Below are positions 10,411 through 19,006 of a stretch of 64,000 nt of DNA, one piece after another. A program made the position numbers and the translations under genes. Source of the DNA: Methanosarcina mazei S-6 (GTDB lineage Archaea > Halobacteriota > Methanosarcinia > Methanosarcinales > Methanosarcinaceae). Each line of letters opens with the position of its first letter. The first letter of the stretch is position 1. The notes below the pieces were generated by a model, which was given only the letters and a program-made list of their open reading frames with translations, had not been told where the DNA came from and did not search any database. The DNA lies in assembly GCF_000970205.1 (NCBI RefSeq), contig NZ_CP009512.1, positions 2,108,001 through 2,172,000 of the forward strand, given 5' to 3'.

Positions 10411-10899
10411 ATGTTCAGAGAAATGAGAAGAGGTAAGCAATTATTATCAATGGAAGATACCATTGCAGTCATGACCAGATGCACAAATGGTGTTCTGGCG
10501 TGCTCAGGCGATGATGGTTATCCTTACGCGGTTCCACTTAGTTATGTCTATTTCAACGGCAGAATTTATTTTCATTCAGCAAAAGCTGGACATAAAATCG
10601 ACGCTATTACAAAGAACCCAAAGGTATCTTTTTCAATAATAGATGAAGATAAGATAGTAAGCAAAGAATATACAACGTATTTCCGTAGCGTTATTGCTTT
10701 TGGTAAAGCAAGAATCGTTGAAGGTGACGAGCGGCTTGAGTCTTTCACGGCACTGGTTGAAAAGTACTCAGGAAATCAATCTGAAGAAGCCAGGAATAAG
10801 GAAATATCAAGATGCAAACAAGCTCATATTATAGCAATTGACGTCGAGCATATAACCGGTAAGGAGTCTATTGAGTTTGTCAACGTTAAAAGACAATAA
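10411..10899 (+). CDS. Pyridoxamine 5'-phosphate oxidase-fold flavoprotein (NimA-like)
   Basis: A 162-residue protein of the split-barrel FMN-binding family. Features seen are GVLACSGDDGYPYAVPLSYVYFNGRIYFHSAKAGHK (strands that bind FMN phosphate, shown here as a consecutive pattern at residues about 27-62), a VSFSII strand and a C-terminal HIIAIDVEHITGKES strand. NimA-like members reduce nitro compounds or bind flavin/F420; the true substrate is unknown. It lies between CCTATCCGAAAA-type inverted repeats and may have moved with them. Confidence 0.8.
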   Translation: MFREMRRGKQLLSMEDTIAVMTRCTNGVLACSGDDGYPYAVPLSYVYFNGRIYFHSAKAGHKIDAITKNPKVSFSIIDEDKIVSKEYTTYFRSVIAFGKARIVEGDERLESFTALVEKYSGNQSEEARNKEISRCKQAHIIAIDVEHITGKESIEFVNVKRQ

Positions 10900-10975
10900 C
10901 TGTTTTGCTTATTCCAATTGTGTATATTGTCTATTTTGTATAGATTGCCTATCATTAATCCAGAGGGAATAACAC

Positions 10976-10987
10976 TTTTCGGATAGG
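10976..10987. repeat. Third copy of the CCTATCCGAAAA-type end
   Basis: TTTTCGGATAGG is an exact inverse of 10250-10261. The following bases CTCTAGA also resemble the flank of the left copy (TCTAAAA), so the repeat is longer than the 12-bp core. Confidence 0.6.
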
Positions 10988-11232
10988 CTCTAGAATGCGG
11001 AAACCCTATTTTTTCTGGCCTGTGCCTGACCTGCTTCAGATAAAGAAACTGAAAGAAAAGGAATAAGTTAAGATAGAAGAGGCTATGCTTGAATTCGAAA
11101 GGATTGTGAAAAAGAGCAAGAGTTAAAAAGATTAGCAGGTATACCTGAATAGAAAATCTTCACTGAAGAAAATTAGAAGCTGATCGAAACCCTCATTATG
11201 ATACTAATTGTGAACGGATATCAGGCTAAAAA

Positions 11233-13377
11233 ATGAGTGAAAATAACTTGAATTGGATCACTAACTTTATCTGGGGAATCGCAGACGATGTACTGCGCGA
11301 CCTCTATGTTCGTGGCAAGTACCGTGATGTAATCCTGCCGATGACGGTCCTGCGGCGCCTGGATGCGGTGCTCGAACCAACAAAACAGGCTGTTCTCGAT
11401 ATGAAAGCAGCTCTTGACAGTGCAGGGATCGCAAACCAAGACCAGCCCCTGCGCCAAGCAGCTGAGCAGGCTTTTTACAACACTTCTAAATTTACCCTGA
11501 GGGATCTCAAGTCTCGCTCCAGCCAGCAACAGTTAAAGGCTGATTTTGAGGCTTACCTTGACGATTTTTCTCCTAATGTGCAGGATATCCTCGACAATTT
11601 TGAGTTCCGAAACCAGATACCACGCCTCTCAAAGGCGGATGCACTCGGGAAGCTGATTGAGAAGTTTCTTGACTCTTCCATTAACCTGAGTCCCAACCCG
11701 GTGATGAACGGAAACGATTCGGTTAAGCACTATGGCCTTGACAACCATGCAATGGGCACGATTTTTGAGGAACTTGTAAGGCGCTTCAATGAAGAAAACA
11801 ACGAGGAAGCCGGCGAACACTGGACACCCCGCGATGCCGTAAAACTGATGGCACGGCTTATTTTCCTTCCAATCGCCGACCAGATCGTATCAAGTACATA
11901 CCTCCTCTATGACGGCGCCTGTGGCACAGGTGGTATGCTGACGGTTGCTGAAGAGGAGCTGAAACAGCTTGCACAGGACCATGGAAAACAGGTAGCAACG
12001 CACCTTTACGGCCAGGAGATCAACGCTGAGACCTATGCGATTGCCAAAGCCGACCTGCTGCTCAAGGGAGAAGGAGACGCAGCAGACAACCTGGTTGGTG
12101 GACCTGAGTACTCGACTCTTTCTAACGATGCCTTTCCTGCTCGCAAATTCGACTTCATGCTTTCAAACCCTCCTTACGGGAAAAGCTGGAAGAGCGACCT
12201 CGAAAGAATGGGCGGAAAAGACGGAATAAAAGATCCTCGTTTCACCATCGAACACGCAGGAGACCCTGAATATTCCCTGCTTACTCGTTCGAGCGACGGG
12301 CAGATGCTGTTCCTTGTCAACATGCTCTCGAAAATGAAGCACGATACCAGACTCGGCAGCCGGATAGCCGAGGTCCACAATGGTTCCTCGCTTTTCACCG
12401 GGGACGCAGGCCAGGGAGAGAGCAATATCCGCCGCTGGATCATTGAAAATGACTGGCTAGAAGCCATAGTCGCCCTCCCCCTGAACATGTTTTACAACAC
12501 TGGCATTGCAACCTACATATGGGTACTCGGCAACCGCAAGCCTGAACACAGGAAGGGCAAAATCCAGCTTATCGATGCGACGCAGTGGTACAGGCCACTT
12601 CGCAAGAACCTGGGCAAAAAGAACTGCGAACTGGGCGAAGAAGACATCCAGAAGATCTGCGATACTTTCCTTACCTTTGAAGAATCCGAGCAGTCTAAGA
12701 TATTCCCGAATGCCGCTTTTGGCTACTGGAAAGTAACGGTAGAGAGGCCGCTCCGCCTGGCTGTTGACCTAACACCGGATGCTATTGCCACCTTTAGAAA
12801 AGCCTGCACCGAAGCAGGGGAAGAGCAGCTTGCAGCCCTTGTCGATAAAGCGGCAGTTCAGCTTGGGCCAGGTCTGCACAATGATTTTAATGATTTCCTT
12901 CCTTCTTTTGAGGCTCTGGCAAGCAAAGCCGGAGTCAAACTTACAGCCAAACGGCTCAAACTCCTCCAGAACAGCCTCTCCCGGAAAGATGAATCTGCAG
13001 CACCTGTAATCAAAAAGGTGCATAAGCCCGGAAAGGCTGAAGCCGATCCCATGCATGGACGCTTTGAAGCAACTGTGAACGGCAAACTTTGCGTTGTTGA
13101 GTACGAGCCCGATACCGAACTTAGGGATACCGAGCAGGTCCCATTGCTGGAAGAAGGAGGCATAGAGGCTTTCATCCTCAGGGAAGTCCTGCCTCATGCA
13201 TCAGATGCCTGGATTGATGAAAGCAGCGTAAAAACAGGGTATGAGATCAGCTTTACCCGTTATTTCTACAAGCCACAGCCACTGCGTTCACTGGAGGAAA
13301 TCCGCGCAGATATTCTTGCACTGGAGAAAGAGACTGAAGGGCTGCTGGACGAGATCATTGGGAGAAGCGAAAGATGA
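11233..13377 (+). CDS. hsdM: Type I restriction-modification system DNA methyltransferase subunit HsdM
   Basis: A 714-residue N6-adenine methyltransferase subunit. The N-terminal HsdM_N helical domain is followed by SAM-binding motif I (YDGACGTGGML) and catalytic motif IV NPPYG. It pairs with HsdS to methylate the recognition site and with HsdR to cut unmodified DNA. It is longer than many HsdM proteins because of a C-terminal extension of about 180 residues. The ATG at 11233 follows the spacer with the repeat remnants. Its stop overlaps the ATG of the next frame (ATGA), consistent with an operon reading through to hsdS. Confidence 0.95.
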   Translation: MSENNLNWITNFIWGIADDVLRDLYVRGKYRDVILPMTVLRRLDAVLEPTKQAVLDMKAALDSAGIANQDQPLRQAAEQAFYNTSKFTLRDLKSRSSQQQLKADFEAYLDDFSPNVQDILDNFEFRNQIPRLSKADALGKLIEKFLDSSINLSPNPVMNGNDSVKHYGLDNHAMGTIFEELVRRFNEENNEEAGEHWTPRDAVKLMARLIFLPIADQIVSSTYLLYDGACGTGGMLTVAEEELKQLAQDHGKQVATHLYGQEINAETYAIAKADLLLKGEGDAADNLVGGPEYSTLSNDAFPARKFDFMLSNPPYGKSWKSDLERMGGKDGIKDPRFTIEHAGDPEYSLLTRSSDGQMLFLVNMLSKMKHDTRLGSRIAEVHNGSSLFTGDAGQGESNIRRWIIENDWLEAIVALPLNMFYNTGIATYIWVLGNRKPEHRKGKIQLIDATQWYRPLRKNLGKKNCELGEEDIQKICDTFLTFEESEQSKIFPNAAFGYWKVTVERPLRLAVDLTPDAIATFRKACTEAGEEQLAALVDKAAVQLGPGLHNDFNDFLPSFEALASKAGVKLTAKRLKLLQNSLSRKDESAAPVIKKVHKPGKAEADPMHGRFEATVNGKLCVVEYEPDTELRDTEQVPLLEEGGIEAFILREVLPHASDAWIDESSVKTGYEISFTRYFYKPQPLRSLEEIRADILALEKETEGLLDEIIGRSER

Positions 13378-13435
13378 AGCTTGAAGGTTGTGGAAAAGAG
13401 ATTCATGCATTACTATTAAAACTATTTAAGGAAGG

Positions 13436-13462
13436 AATTGTCGTGACACTGTCACGACAATT
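13436..13462. repeat. 27-bp perfect palindrome (DUF1016 hairpin, copy 1)
   Basis: The arms AATTGTCGTGACA and TGTCACGACAATT are exact reverse complements around a single C. It differs by one base from the palindrome inside the next intact gene at 13918-13944. In frame it encodes IVVTLSRQL. Confidence 0.9.
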
Positions 13463-13494
13463 GAACCAGATACATTTCAGTTTACTAAAGTGGG

Positions 13495-13523
13495 AAATCG
13501 TGCAAGAATCTCTTGCACAAATT
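13495..13523. repeat. Imperfect palindrome (DUF1016 hairpin, copy 2)
   Basis: The core GTGCAAGA/TCTTGCAC is perfect around ATC and extends outward to AAAT/ATTT-like ends with two mismatches. It encodes IVQESLAQI in the same register as copy 1, but with different arm bases. Confidence 0.8.
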
Positions 13524-13609
13524 CACCGACACCATAATTTGTTAACCATCGAAGAACCCGGGAAAAAAGAAAGTAAATTTCTGGGAAAAATTGTTTGGAG
13601 AAATATATA

Positions 13610-14671
13610 ATGAGCCGCAAGGACATCCAGAAACCTGGACCGGCTTCAAACAACTTTCTGCTACTGGAAGATATCCGCCACATGATAGAAGAGACACGCT
13701 CGGCAGTGGCTACTGCAGTCAATGCCGGCCTGACAATGCTCTACTGGAATATTGGAAAGCGCATACATGAGGAGATTCTTAAAGGTCAACGGGCGGAATA
13801 TGGGCAGGAAATTGTCGTCTCTCTGGGGCAAGAGTTGGTAGCCGAATACGGTAATGGATTCTCAGAGAAAAACTTGCGTCGGATGATCCAGTTTGCCGAA
13901 GTGTTCTCGGAAGAAAAAATTGTCGTGACACTGTTACGACAATTGAGCTGGTCCCATTTCTTAACTTTAGTTCCACTAAAAGACCCTCTTCAGCGTGAAT
14001 TCTATGCTGAGATGTGCCGTGTAGAACGCTGGAGTGTACGCACTCTGCGAAAGCAGATTGATTCCATGCTGTATGAGCGCACTGCCATTTCACGCAAGCC
14101 TGAAGAAGTGATCCTTCATGAACTTGCCAACCTGAGAGAGCAGGACCAATTGACGCCTGAACTTATTTTCCGCGATCCCTATGTCCTCGACTTCCTCGGC
14201 CTGAAAGATCGTTATCTGGAAAAAGACATGGAAGATGCCATCCTGCGTGAACTTGAGTCATTTTTACTGGAACTCGGTGCCGGATTTACCTTTGTAGCCC
14301 GGCAGCGGCGCATCCAGATTGACGACGACGATTTTTACATTGACCTCCTTTTCTACCACCGTTCCCTGCACCGACTGATTGCTATCGACCTGAAACTGGG
14401 AAATTTCAAAGCCGAATACAAAGGACAGATGGAACTCTACCTCCGCTGGCTGGACAAATATGAAAGGCAGCCAGGGGAAGAATCCCCTCTCGGGATCATC
14501 CTCTGCGCCGGAAAGAAGGAGGAGCAAATCGAACTGCTGGAGCTGAACCACTCCGGCATCCATGTGGCTGAATATTTGACTGAACTGCCGCCCCGCGAAC
14601 TGCTGGCTGCAAGGCTGCACCGTGCCATCAAGACTGCACAGGCAAGACTGGAGGCATACGATGACCAATAA
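13610..14671 (+). CDS. DUF1016/YhcG-family PD-(D/E)XK nuclease-like protein 1
   Basis: A 353-residue protein with the DUF1016 N-terminal helical domain (LYWNIGKRIHEEIL, FAEVFSEE, QLSWSHFL) and a C-terminal PD-(D/E)XK domain. Nuclease-type residues are seen in DDFYIDLLFYHRSLHRLIAIDLKLGNFKAEYKGQM, with acidic D before the strand and a D-x-K (residues about 257-262). The family is often lodged inside type I restriction loci. I chose ATG 13610 because GGAG lies 7-8 bases upstream; the frame extends 15 bases further. Codons near residue 104 form a 27-bp palindrome. The role is unproven: accessory nuclease or DNA-structure binder. Confidence 0.85.
   Translation: MSRKDIQKPGPASNNFLLLEDIRHMIEETRSAVATAVNAGLTMLYWNIGKRIHEEILKGQRAEYGQEIVVSLGQELVAEYGNGFSEKNLRRMIQFAEVFSEEKIVVTLLRQLSWSHFLTLVPLKDPLQREFYAEMCRVERWSVRTLRKQIDSMLYERTAISRKPEEVILHELANLREQDQLTPELIFRDPYVLDFLGLKDRYLEKDMEDAILRELESFLLELGAGFTFVARQRRIQIDDDDFYIDLLFYHRSLHRLIAIDLKLGNFKAEYKGQMELYLRWLDKYERQPGEESPLGIILCAGKKEEQIELLELNHSGIHVAEYLTELPPRELLAARLHRAIKTAQARLEAYDDQ
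13918..13944. repeat. 27-bp palindrome inside DUF1016 gene 1 (copy 3)
   Basis: The arms AATTGTCGTGACA and TGTTACGACAATT pair fully if one G-T wobble is allowed. It encodes IVVTLLRQL, the conserved helix before SWSHF. The homologous codons in the second DUF1016 gene are also palindromic, with other bases. Confidence 0.9.
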
Positions 14672-15530
14672 CAGAGAAAAACCAAGAGCTTTTTCGGTGC
14701 GCCTGTTTCTTCCAGGCGGCGATCCGGACGGCGTCAAGACTGTGGAGAAGTCGAACTGGACTGGTAGAGGGCTTGTGATTCCAAGATCACTGTTTGCTGA
14801 AACCCGTTCACGTGCTGAATTGGGAAGTACGGGTGTGTACATTCTGGTCGGACCAGATGAAAAGTCTCAGCTTCCCCGCGTATATGTAGGGGAAGGCGAC
14901 CCAATTGGCCCAAGGCTGGACCAGCATGCGAAAAATAAAGATTTCTGGACTCAAGCGATTGGTTTTGCCAGCAAGGATCAGAACCTTAACAAGGCTCACA
15001 TCCAGTTTCTTGAATACCGGCTTATTGACCTTGCAAAGGCCGCAAAAAGATGCTTACTCGACAATGTCAATAACCCACAACCGCCTTCTCTTTCAGAAGC
15101 TGACACAGCCGAAGCTGAAGGCTTTCTTGCGGATATCCTGCTCTGCCTGCCAGTGCTGGGATATGGATTTTTTGATGAAGCACCCGCACCCACACAGACC
15201 ACTCTTGAATTCACATTGAACGCCAAGGGCATAAAGAGCAAAGGGTACGAGGCAACCACAGGTTTTGTCGTGCGAGCAGGTTCACAGGCAGTTAAGAGCG
15301 AGACAAAGTCAATTCATGCCTACCTGAGTGACATGCGCCGTTCACTGGTTGAACAGGGTGTCTTTGTTGACATTGGCCAGTACTATGAAATGACACAGGA
15401 TTATACCTTTAATTCCCCTTCAACGGCAGCAGGCGTGATTCTCGGAAGGGCGGCAAACGGCCGTACCGAGTGGAAAACCGCTGACGGACATACACTAAGA
15501 TCCATTCAGGAAGCTGAGGTGGACAAATGA
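14661..15530 (+). CDS. GIY-YIG nuclease-domain protein with DUF4357 tail
   Basis: A 289-residue protein. The N-terminal half carries a GIY-YIG-like core, GVYILVGPDE then RVYVGEGDPIGPRLDQH (residues about 57-90). The C-terminal ANGRTEWKTADGHTLRSIQE resembles the DUF4357 domain often attached to GIY-YIG or restriction proteins. It would be a DNA-binding or nicking protein in the restriction operon. ATG 14661 is chosen because GGAGG lies 6 bases before it. It overlaps the end of DUF1016 gene 1, and its stop overlaps an hsdS stub (ATGA). Catalytic Arg and Glu are not securely assigned. Confidence 0.75.
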   Translation: MTNNREKPRAFSVRLFLPGGDPDGVKTVEKSNWTGRGLVIPRSLFAETRSRAELGSTGVYILVGPDEKSQLPRVYVGEGDPIGPRLDQHAKNKDFWTQAIGFASKDQNLNKAHIQFLEYRLIDLAKAAKRCLLDNVNNPQPPSLSEADTAEAEGFLADILLCLPVLGYGFFDEAPAPTQTTLEFTLNAKGIKSKGYEATTGFVVRAGSQAVKSETKSIHAYLSDMRRSLVEQGVFVDIGQYYEMTQDYTFNSPSTAAGVILGRAANGRTEWKTADGHTLRSIQEAEVDK

Positions 15531-15636
15531 TTCACGACCTCAAGCCCTACCCCGCATACAAAGATTCTGATGTGTCTCCGGCGAGCATGGTATTTAATGG
15601 CTTTATAGAACTGAAAATAAGGAAAGGTGAAAAATG
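15527..15636 (+). pseudogene. 5' stub of an hsdS gene
   Basis: The first 16 codons (MIHDLKPYPAYKDSDV) copy the start of the intact hsdS gene at 16685 (MLHNLKPYPAYKDSGV), also at the DNA level. The similarity then stops at GTG and unrelated sequence follows to a stop that overlaps the next ATG (ATGA). The stub starts in translational overlap with the GIY-YIG gene, exactly where an hsdS gene would be expected. It marks where DUF1016 gene 2 was inserted. Confidence 0.8.
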
Positions 15637-16695
15637 AAGCGGCTTAAATCACCACAAGAAATTGCAAGAACTTCTCATGATGTTTCTACAGAGTTTGACG
15701 AAAATGCCTTTGAAGAAGTGGTAGAGCTTATCCAGAATGCTCGCAAGGGGGCGTTTACCGCTGCCAATAAAGCTCTGATTGATCTCTACTGGCAGGTGGG
15801 CGAATATATAAGCCGTAAATTACAGACTGCGGAATGGGGCGAGGGCGTTGTTAACCAGCTTGCCGGACATATTGCCACTTATTATCCGGATATTCGGGGA
15901 TTTACAAGGCCAAACCTCTTTCGGATGAGGCAGTTTTACGAGACTTACCGCCACGATGAAAAAGTCTCACCACTGGTGAGACAATTACCCTGGACGCACA
16001 ACCTCCTGATTATGAGTCGTTGCAAGCAGCCTGAAGAGCGTTTATTCTATCTGCATATGTGTCTGCGTGAGCGGTGGACGAAACGCGAACTGGAAAGGCA
16101 GCTTGCAGGTGCACTCTTTGAACAGGCTGTTCTCTCTCCTCCAAAAGCATCAGCGGCACTGAAACAATTGCATCCAGATATGAGTTTTGTTTTCAAGGAT
16201 GCCTATCTTCTTGATTTCCTTGACCTGCCAGAAAAGCATTCCGAAGCTGATCTACAGCAGGGACTTGTAGCAAACCTTCGTAGTTTTCTGCTTGAACTCG
16301 GAGCAGATTTTGCATTCATAGGAGAACAATATCCTTTGCAGGTAGGAGGCCGTGACTTTGCCCTCGATCTGCTGTTTTTTCACCGCAGCCTGAACTGTCT
16401 GGTAGCTATAGAACTTAAAGTCGATGAGTTCCAGCCTGAATATCTGGGCAAACTTGAATTTTATCTGGAGGCTCTGGACCGCAATGTGAAGAAACCTCAT
16501 GAGCAGCCCAGTATAGGACTTCTACTCTGCGCCACCAGAGATGTCGAGGTGGTCGAATACGCCCTTAGCCGTACTCTTTCCCCTGCTTTAGTTTCTGAAT
16601 ACCAGACTCGCCTGCCGGACAGAAAGCTTCTCCGGGCCAAACTTCACGAGTTTTACACCCTGCACGAGGCAAAGGGGGTTTACAATGCTTCATAA
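15634..16695 (+). CDS. DUF1016/YhcG-family PD-(D/E)XK nuclease-like protein 2
   Basis: A 353-residue paralogue of DUF1016 protein 1, strongly diverged from it. It has the N-terminal helical domain (LYWQVGEYISRKLQ, RMRQFYETY, QLPWTHNLLIMSR) and a C-terminal nuclease-like domain (GGRDFALDLLFFHRSLNCLVAIELKVDEFQPEYLGKL) with ALDLLF and IELK, i.e. D and E-x-K (ExK near residues 259-261). ATG 15634 overlaps the hsdS stub and its end overlaps the intact hsdS start, so it is translated within the operon. The palindrome at residues 111-117 matches the position in protein 1. Function is inferred only from family and context. Confidence 0.85.
   Translation: MKRLKSPQEIARTSHDVSTEFDENAFEEVVELIQNARKGAFTAANKALIDLYWQVGEYISRKLQTAEWGEGVVNQLAGHIATYYPDIRGFTRPNLFRMRQFYETYRHDEKVSPLVRQLPWTHNLLIMSRCKQPEERLFYLHMCLRERWTKRELERQLAGALFEQAVLSPPKASAALKQLHPDMSFVFKDAYLLDFLDLPEKHSEADLQQGLVANLRSFLLELGADFAFIGEQYPLQVGGRDFALDLLFFHRSLNCLVAIELKVDEFQPEYLGKLEFYLEALDRNVKKPHEQPSIGLLLCATRDVEVVEYALSRTLSPALVSEYQTRLPDRKLLRAKLHEFYTLHEAKGVYNAS
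15964..15982. repeat. 19-bp perfect palindrome inside DUF1016 gene 2 (copy 4)
   Basis: GTCTCACCA and TGGTGAGAC are exact reverse complements around a single C. It encodes VSPLVRQ before LPWTHN, the homologous place to copy 3, although the arm bases differ almost completely. Confidence 0.9.
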
Positions 16696-18160
16696 CCTCA
16701 AACCCTACCCTGCATACAAAGATTCCGGTGTTCCCTGGCTGGGAGAGATGCCGGAGAATTGGGAAATAAAGCGCTTAAAACACATTTCAACTCTTCATGG
16801 CAGGATAGGTTTTCATGGGCTTTCGTCAAGCGATTATGGAAGCGATGGGATCATTGTTGTTAGTGGATCTAATTTTAGGGATTGGCATGTTGAATGGAAT
16901 CGGTGCCACCGAATATCTGAAGATTGGTACGAGAAGGACAAGAATATTCAGCTAAAAAATGGAGACCTACTTGTTACCAAAGATGGTACCATTGGAAAAA
17001 CTGCGATTGTCAACGAACTAATCGAAAAAGCGGTTCTGAACAGCGGTGTAATTGTCGTACGTCCTAAGATGCCTATTCAGTACGAAAACCGCTACTTACT
17101 TTACCTCATTAACAGTAAAGTATTCGATGCTTTTATCGACATCAAGAAAACAGGTGCAACTATACATCACTTGTATGAAGCCACATTCAACAACTTTTCT
17201 ATATCTTTGCCTCCACTCTCCGAACAATCCACTATCGTCCGTTACCTCGATTACATCGACCGGCGCATCCGGCGCTACATCCGCACAAAGCAGAAACTTA
17301 TCAAGCTGCTGGAGGAGCAGAAGCAGGCAATAATCCATCAAGCCGTCACCCGTGGGCTCGATCCAAATGTTAAGCTCAAGCCGTCGGGGGTGGAATGGTT
17401 AGGGGAAATACCAGAGCATTGGGAAATAGTGGCTTTAAAGCAACTATGCTCCTTGCTGAGGGATGGTACACATCTCCCACCAGCTCGCCAATCTATAGGG
17501 GTTCCTCTCTTGAGTGTCAGAAATATTGTTGGAGGCCGTTTCGTCAATAGAGACGACGATAGCTTCATTTCATTTTCTGATTACGAGCAGCTTTGTCGTT
17601 CATTTGTTGTTCAGCAAAACGATGTCTTGCTAGCAATTGTTGGAGCTACCCTTGGAAAAGTAGCGATTGTTCCAGCAATGTCAACGTTTCATATTCAACG
17701 CAGCCTAGCAATATTTCGTCCCAAGCGTCATAAGTTATTTTATGATTACCTTGCTTTTTTCCTTCGCGGACCAGCCTTTCAACGTGCACTCTGGAAAACT
17801 GTAGCGTTTTCAGCACAGCCGGGGATTTACTTGAGTACACTGGGAGCTTTTCGAATTGCAGTTCCGCCGCTAGCTGAGCAGAAGCAAATAGTATTGAAGG
17901 TCTCACAACATACTGAACAGGTCCAGCAAGCTATAGATAAAGCAAGATGTGAAATCTCCCTCCTTCGTGAATATCGCACCCGCCTGATAGCTGACGTTGT
18001 AACTGGAAAACTGGACGTGAGAGAGGTAGCTGCGAATCTGCCTGAAGAAACTGATGAGAAGGAAAGTTTCGAGGATTCACTGGCTGAAGACGATGAGCTG
18101 GAAAACAATGAAATAGAGGACGAGCAGGCTGGAGAACTTGAAGAGGAGGTTCCTGCATGA
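16685..18160 (+). CDS. hsdS: Type I restriction-modification specificity subunit HsdS
   Basis: A 491-residue DNA-specificity subunit with two target recognition domains, each beginning with a W-LGE-IPEHWE-type motif (GVPWLGEMPENWEIKRLK near residue 10 and GVEWLGEIPEHWEIVALK near 236). Each is followed by a conserved helical spacer (PPLSEQSTIVRYLD, PPLAEQKQIVLKVS) that contacts HsdM. It determines the split recognition sequence. The C-terminal tail is very acidic (residues about 450-491). ATG 16685 overlaps the upstream DUF1016 gene. An hsdS stub 1.1 kb upstream shows that the operon was rearranged. Confidence 0.95.
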   Translation: MLHNLKPYPAYKDSGVPWLGEMPENWEIKRLKHISTLHGRIGFHGLSSSDYGSDGIIVVSGSNFRDWHVEWNRCHRISEDWYEKDKNIQLKNGDLLVTKDGTIGKTAIVNELIEKAVLNSGVIVVRPKMPIQYENRYLLYLINSKVFDAFIDIKKTGATIHHLYEATFNNFSISLPPLSEQSTIVRYLDYIDRRIRRYIRTKQKLIKLLEEQKQAIIHQAVTRGLDPNVKLKPSGVEWLGEIPEHWEIVALKQLCSLLRDGTHLPPARQSIGVPLLSVRNIVGGRFVNRDDDSFISFSDYEQLCRSFVVQQNDVLLAIVGATLGKVAIVPAMSTFHIQRSLAIFRPKRHKLFYDYLAFFLRGPAFQRALWKTVAFSAQPGIYLSTLGAFRIAVPPLAEQKQIVLKVSQHTEQVQQAIDKARCEISLLREYRTRLIADVVTGKLDVREVAANLPEETDEKESFEDSLAEDDELENNEIEDEQAGELEEEVPA

Positions 18161-18194
18161 CCCTTTACTTAATTTATAACCGATAAAACGTTAA

Positions 18195-18216
18195 AAAGGC
18201 GAAGCAGTTCGCCTTT
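18195..18216 (+). terminator. Hairpin terminator after hsdS
   Basis: AAAGGCGAA and TTCGCCTTT form a perfect 9-bp stem with a GCAG loop, followed by a T-rich stretch, 35 bases after the hsdS stop. It ends the hsdM-hsdS operon before the DUF488-like gene and hsdR. Confidence 0.7.
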
Positions 18217-18404
18217 ATTCCTTTAATTTTGCATTTTCAGCGTTTTCCGCGATCTAATCATTTGTTTTTGTATTTTTGTAACTATTCAGGCAGCCTTCTA
18301 AGGCTCCAAACTTTTTCCACGAGAAAGTTTCTATATCTAATTGATGATGTCAATTACAATTACAAACTTATGGATAAAATAAATTAAATTAGGAGTGGAT
18401 AAAA

Positions 18405-18752
18405 ATGGCAATTAAAGAAACTGATTTCAGTCGATTAAATGAAAAACTGGTTGAGAATCCATCTGCAAAATTCTTCATTTGTATGCGGAATATTCCTGCA
18501 TATGTAAAGAATGAAATGATTACGGAATGCCCTGTACTCTCACCCAGCAATAAGCTAGCAAATAACTATAGGCTGGGTTTAATAGATCACTGTCAATTTT
18601 ATACGAACTATTATAATGAACTGAAAAGTCCAATTTGTCAAGAATTAATGAAATCTATACTAAGTATATCTAAAAACTGCGATATTTATATTATAAATAT
18701 TAATAAAGACGCAAGGTTATTACTGTTGGACATATTGGAAAATATAAAATAA
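18405..18752 (+). CDS. Small DUF488-like protein
   Basis: A 115-residue protein. The segment SPSNKLANNYRLGLIDHCQFYTNYYNEL resembles the core of DUF488 proteins (LAPS-LL--YK-G-I-W-EF---Y--EL), which occur in defence and stress contexts; function is unknown. It lacks the N-terminal Cys-His pattern of longer members. AGGAGTGG precedes the ATG at good spacing, so it is probably expressed. It lies between hsdS and hsdR as a separate unit and is AT-richer than the hsd genes, suggesting later insertion. Confidence 0.6.
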   Translation: MAIKETDFSRLNEKLVENPSAKFFICMRNIPAYVKNEMITECPVLSPSNKLANNYRLGLIDHCQFYTNYYNELKSPICQELMKSILSISKNCDIYIININKDARLLLLDILENIK

Positions 18753-19006
18753 TTTTACTTGTTACTGAATAAGTGTGGACCCTTCCAAGTTATCTGAATT
18801 GTTACGTATTTTTTATGGTTGTTTGATTAATATCAAACATTTCTTAATTTCAAGCTTATTTGGGTATATTAGAAGCTTGGAAACGCTTAAATAGGAATCT
18901 TTAAGAGAGAAAACCCTCAAATAAATGCCACAAAGCATTAAAAACGGTCTGGAAACCGGTAAAATCCTGTTACTTATCAGGGATTCTTGAAAGAGGGTTA
19001 TGAAAC

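Larger units (their letters stand above)
13374..13610 (+). pseudogene. Remnant built from two DUF1016-type segments
   Basis: The 78-residue frame overlaps the hsdM stop. Its two middle segments, GIVVTLSRQLNQIHF and EIVQESLAQIHRHHN, each match the same conserved helix of DUF1016/YhcG proteins (compare KIVVTLLRQLSWSHF in the next gene). Each is encoded by a DNA palindrome. The flanking sequence is not from a full DUF1016 protein. I interpret it as two fossil pieces of different DUF1016 genes, still open in frame, rather than a working protein. Confidence 0.6.
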
